64,000 nt of DNA from Bacteroidota bacterium (lineage in GTDB: Bacteria > Bacteroidota > Bacteroidia > Chitinophagales > Chitinophagaceae): contig JAFDXN010000033.1 in the NCBI GenBank assembly GCA_018267915.1, positions 248,001 to 312,000 on the forward strand, read 5' to 3'. Below, one piece after another: positions 61,331 to 64,000 of this stretch. The position numbers were made by a program, and so were the translations under genes. The notes below the pieces were generated by a model. The model was not told where the DNA came from. It made no database searches and worked only from the letters and a program-made list of their open reading frames with translations. How positions within the stretch are numbered: the first letter of the stretch is position 1; each line of letters opens with the position of its first letter.

Positions 61331-63115
61331 TTACCTGATCTCAACATTGTAAGGCATTTGCATCAGGGCTTTACCGTTCATACTGCGCAGTTCTTTTGCT
61401 CTGCGGTACCATTCATACTCTTCGCCCATTTCGCTCTGCATGGCCGATTGCATTGCCGCGGCAGCTGCCTTGTTACCCTTGAACTTGCGTAACAGGCTCT
61501 CCAGCTTATCAACCGGTTCGGGGTAAGTGCTCACCTGGTAATCACTCACTTTCGCCATCGCCGCGGCGCTCCTGATTGCGCGGTTCAGGTCACCCAGTCC
61601 ATCTACCAGGTGTATCTTCAGGGCGTCTGTTCCCGTCCACACGCGGCCTTGAGCAATGCTATCCACATCTGCAGCGCTTATCTTACGCCCTTCCGATACC
61701 CTGCTTTTGAATATGCCATAAATATTATCAACAGAGTTTTGCATGCGCTGTCCTTCTTCCGCACTTAATGTACGTGTAGTACTAGGGAAGTCGGCATAAG
61801 GGCCGGTCTTGACTTCATCGAAGGTCACACCTAGCTTATTCTTCATGAGGTCCTGGGTACTGAAGAGCATGCTGAATACGCCGATACTTCCGGTTATCGT
61901 GTTCGGCATCGCGAAAATACTGTCTGCCTGGCACGAGATATAGTAACCACCGGATGCGGCATAGTCGCCCATCGACACGATCAATGGTTTCTTTTTGCGC
62001 AGCAACTGTAATTCGCGCAGTATCACCTCCGACGCGAGCGCGCTGCCGCCCGGCGAGTTCACACGCAGCACCACTGCCTTGATCTTGTCATTCTTCGCGA
62101 TCTTACGAATGTTCTCGGCCATGGTCCTCGATGCGATCTCGTAGTCATCATTTTGCTCGCCGTCCACTATATTACCTTCTGCAAAGAGCACCGCTATTTT
62201 TTGTTCATTGAGCCTGCGGTCACGCTTCACATTCTCCATATAGTCGTCCAGGGAAATATACTTAATGTCGTCTTTTGCAGCCTGGCCTGTTTTTGCCCTA
62301 AGTCTGTCCTCCACTTCATCTGCATACAGCAGCCCGTCCACCAGTTTATTTTTTAGTGCATCGCCCGGGAACTGTATGGCACCGCTGTTTGCCCACTGGG
62401 CTACGGTGGCGGTGTCTGCGTGCGTGTGCTGCGCAGCAGCATTTACAAATTCGCTCCAGAAGCCATGCAGGTATTGTGTGATCTGCAACCTGTTAGGCTC
62501 ACTGATCTTCTCCGCACGGAAAGGCTCCGTAGCGCTCTTGAACTTACCGGCATAGTATATCTCGGGCTTCAGCTCCAGTTTGTCAAGCGTTCCTTTAAAA
62601 AATGGGATAACGGTAGCGAAACCTTTTAATTCAAATCCACCTACAGGGTTCAGGTACACGCTATCTGTAACCGACGCTATATAGTAGCCACCTTGAGTAA
62701 TATCTTCACCATATGCATAAAGAAATTTCCCGCTGCTTTTAAAGTCGGCCAGCGCACTCCGCAGTTGCTGCATGGTTGCCCAGCCATTGGGTGAAGGGTT
62801 CAGCTTCACCAATATGCCTTTTATATTGTTGTCGGTCCGTGCATGATCTATTGCACGCACTGCATCATAGAGGCCCGCATTATATGGCGATCCCGAACTG
62901 AAGGCGGCGAACGAATTGCTTTCGCCCTGCTCATGCAGGCGCTTGCTCAGGTCTATTACCAGCACAGAGTTGGCCTTGAGCTTGTCAACTCCTTCATCCG
63001 AACTGGCTTTTGATACCAGGCTTACAATAGAACCGATGATAATACCTATAACGATGACACCCGCCACTACCATTGCCAGCAGGGAGGCAAAAAACATCTT
63101 AAAGAATTGTTTCAT
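61331..63115 (-). CDS. sppA: Signal peptide peptidase SppA (67-kDa type)
   Basis: 594 residues from the ATG at 63115; the longer frame adds 43 residues ahead of the membrane anchor. One N-terminal membrane helix (about residues 8-30) is followed by two tandem protease domains of S49. The catalytic lysine lies in YAGKFKSATEPF (near residue 192) and the serine in DYAASGGYYIS (near residue 392), as in E. coli SppA. It degrades cleaved signal peptides in the membrane. The gene is divergent from folK. Confidence 0.93.
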   Translation of the reverse strand: MKQFFKMFFASLLAMVVAGVIVIGIIIGSIVSLVSKASSDEGVDKLKANSVLVIDLSKRLHEQGESNSFAAFSSGSPYNAGLYDAVRAIDHARTDNNIKGILVKLNPSPNGWATMQQLRSALADFKSSGKFLYAYGEDITQGGYYIASVTDSVYLNPVGGFELKGFATVIPFFKGTLDKLELKPEIYYAGKFKSATEPFRAEKISEPNRLQITQYLHGFWSEFVNAAAQHTHADTATVAQWANSGAIQFPGDALKNKLVDGLLYADEVEDRLRAKTGQAAKDDIKYISLDDYMENVKRDRRLNEQKIAVLFAEGNIVDGEQNDDYEIASRTMAENIRKIAKNDKIKAVVLRVNSPGGSALASEVILRELQLLRKKKPLIVSMGDYAASGGYYISCQADSIFAMPNTITGSIGVFSMLFSTQDLMKNKLGVTFDEVKTGPYADFPSTTRTLSAEEGQRMQNSVDNIYGIFKSRVSEGRKISAADVDSIAQGRVWTGTDALKIHLVDGLGDLNRAIRSAAAMAKVSDYQVSTYPEPVDKLESLLRKFKGNKAAAAAMQSAMQSEMGEEYEWYRRAKELRSMNGKALMQMPYNVEIR

Positions 63116-63253
63116 AAAGCTTTGTGATTGTGTGCAAAGATACACTCCCAAAGTATAATAAATCAGTGCATATTCGGCCAATAGAGGTGATTTAGTAGGT
63201 GAATGCCTGCAAAGACTTTTCTGACGTGGAAATGGCCCGTGCATACTACCTTT

Positions 63254-63745
63254 ATGGCAATGAATACGGTATACCTCCTGCTGGGCAGCAATGAGGGCAG
63301 GCGTGAAGACTGGCTGAATAAAGCAATTGATCTTCTGACAAAAGATTGCGGTAAGGTCGCGGCGCGCTCGGCTATCTATGAGACGGCGGCCTGGGGCAAA
63401 GAAGACCAGCCCGACTTCTTAAATATGGCAGTCGCGGTCGAAACAGAGCTTAACCCCCGGGAGATATTGGAATGCACACAGGCAATAGAGCAGCAGCTCG
63501 GCCGTCAGCGTACTGAAAAATGGGGCCGGCGCACACTGGATATTGACATACTTTTTTACGATGGCCTTGTAGTGTCGCAGCCCGATCTGCAGATACCTCA
63601 TCCATACATACAAGAGCGCCGTTTTGCCCTTGCACCGCTTGCTGAGATCGCACCCGAACTCCTGCATCCCGTATTTCGCAGAACTATCACTCAGTTACTA
63701 TCGGGCTGTACCGATCCGCTCGAGGTACGACGTTTGACCAGGTAG
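63254..63745 (+). CDS. folK: 6-hydroxymethyl-7,8-dihydropterin pyrophosphokinase
   Basis: 163 residues from the ATG at 63254 (a second ATG at 63260 is possible; the longer frame to 63203 is not needed). HPPK signature: LLLGSNEGRREDWL at the start, FLNMAVAVET, then the active-site GRQRTEKWGRRTLDIDIL. It catalyses an ATP-dependent step in folate synthesis. It lies 64 bp upstream of the deoxynucleoside kinase gene. Confidence 0.94.
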   Translation: MAMNTVYLLLGSNEGRREDWLNKAIDLLTKDCGKVAARSAIYETAAWGKEDQPDFLNMAVAVETELNPREILECTQAIEQQLGRQRTEKWGRRTLDIDILFYDGLVVSQPDLQIPHPYIQERRFALAPLAEIAPELLHPVFRRTITQLLSGCTDPLEVRRLTR

Positions 63746-63809
63746 ATATCCACATTCAATACTTCCCTACTGTATTATCCGGAGGCGGCTATTATCTTTA
63801 TCGCCCTTT

Positions 63810-64000
63810 ATGTACCGTTACATAGCAATAGAAGGCAATATCGGCGCCGGCAAAAGTACATTGGCCAACCTGCTAGCTAAGCATTACGATGCACGGCTGG
63901 TGCTGGAACAATTCGCCGACAATAACTTTTTGCCAAAATTCTACGACGACCCGGAGCGCTATGCATTTCCTCTGGAATTGTCCTTCCTCGCCGACAGGTA
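63810..64000 (+). CDS. Deoxynucleoside kinase (3' end outside window)
   Basis: Starts at the ATG at 63810 and runs off the end; 63 residues are visible. P-loop EGNIGAGKSTLANLLAKHY is followed by FADNNFLPKFYDDPERYAFP, as expected for a deoxyadenosine/deoxyguanosine kinase-like enzyme. It resembles the gene at 40973 and would make a second copy in this window; two subunits of different specificity are known in some bacteria. The folK-dNK gene order is common in Bacteroidota. Confidence 0.9.
   Translation, partial: MYRYIAIEGNIGAGKSTLANLLAKHYDARLVLEQFADNNFLPKFYDDPERYAFPLELSFLADR

Overview
This window reads as chromosomal DNA of a Bacteroidota bacterium, most likely from the Chitinophagaceae or a close relative (genus not determinable here). 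The signs are at least six secreted proteins with type IX secretion (T9SS) C-terminal sorting domains, promoters of the Bacteroidota type (TTG, about 19 bp, TAnnTTTG), no Shine-Dalgarno pattern, a menaquinone futalosine gene (mqnE), a TonB-dependent receptor, DUF5686 and SBBP-repeat proteins, and a BlaI/M56 pair. No rRNA, tRNA, CRISPR array, transposase or phage module was seen.

Layout. 1-6.9 kb: 3' part of parC, a bifunctional-nuclease/UVR gene, mqnE and two T9SS cargo genes. 7.0-8.0 kb: an RRM/cold-shock operon on the minus strand. 8.0-14.8 kb: an eroding accessory region with a cupin gene broken by a 7-bp tandem duplication, a DUF975 gene broken by a one-base loss, a fragment of a paralogous gene, an N-terminally truncated RelA/SpoT synthetase, an AT-rich papain-like protease and copies of a hairpin-rich intergenic repeat. 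14.8-22.3 kb: dnaE, tandem thioredoxins, then three consecutive di-iron proteins (fatty acid desaturase, hemerythrin-domain protein, AlkB-like hydroxylase), with a TetR-type palindrome in front of alkB. 22.4-25.5 kb: a short secreted protein, a PepSY-like protein and a TonB-dependent receptor. 25.6-32.1 kb: tandem glutathione peroxidases, an Ig-like lipoprotein, an S9 peptidase, a haem-binding protein and exonuclease III. 32.2-37.7 kb: a giant repeat-built T9SS adhesin-like protein. 38.3-42.7 kb: DUF5686 protein, deoxynucleoside kinase and trpS. 42.8-46.4 kb: M56-TonB and BlaI genes, with three evenly spaced BlaI-type boxes facing a pair of double-OmpA-domain proteins. 46.4-51.2 kb: mtgA, small lipoproteins, a beta-barrel protein, mgtE, a small conserved protein and a third thioredoxin. 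51.4-57.0 kb: tandem paralogous T9SS proteins, Smr/DUF2027, rdgB and another T9SS protein. 57.1-64 kb: two hydrolases, sdaA, a fasciclin protein, sppA, folK and the start of a second deoxynucleoside kinase.

How it fits together. Most of the window is housekeeping (replication, nucleotide pool, redox, envelope) interspersed with secreted or surface proteins. The most promising regulatory architecture is the BlaI array at 44.36-44.41 kb, which may couple an M56 sensor protease to two unusual OmpA-domain proteins. The clearest genome-evolution signal is the decaying 8-15 kb region with its mosaic hairpin repeats. Starts given below are often internal to the longest open frame, because the longer frames use TTG or GTG codons ahead of a clear signal peptide or conserved N-terminus.
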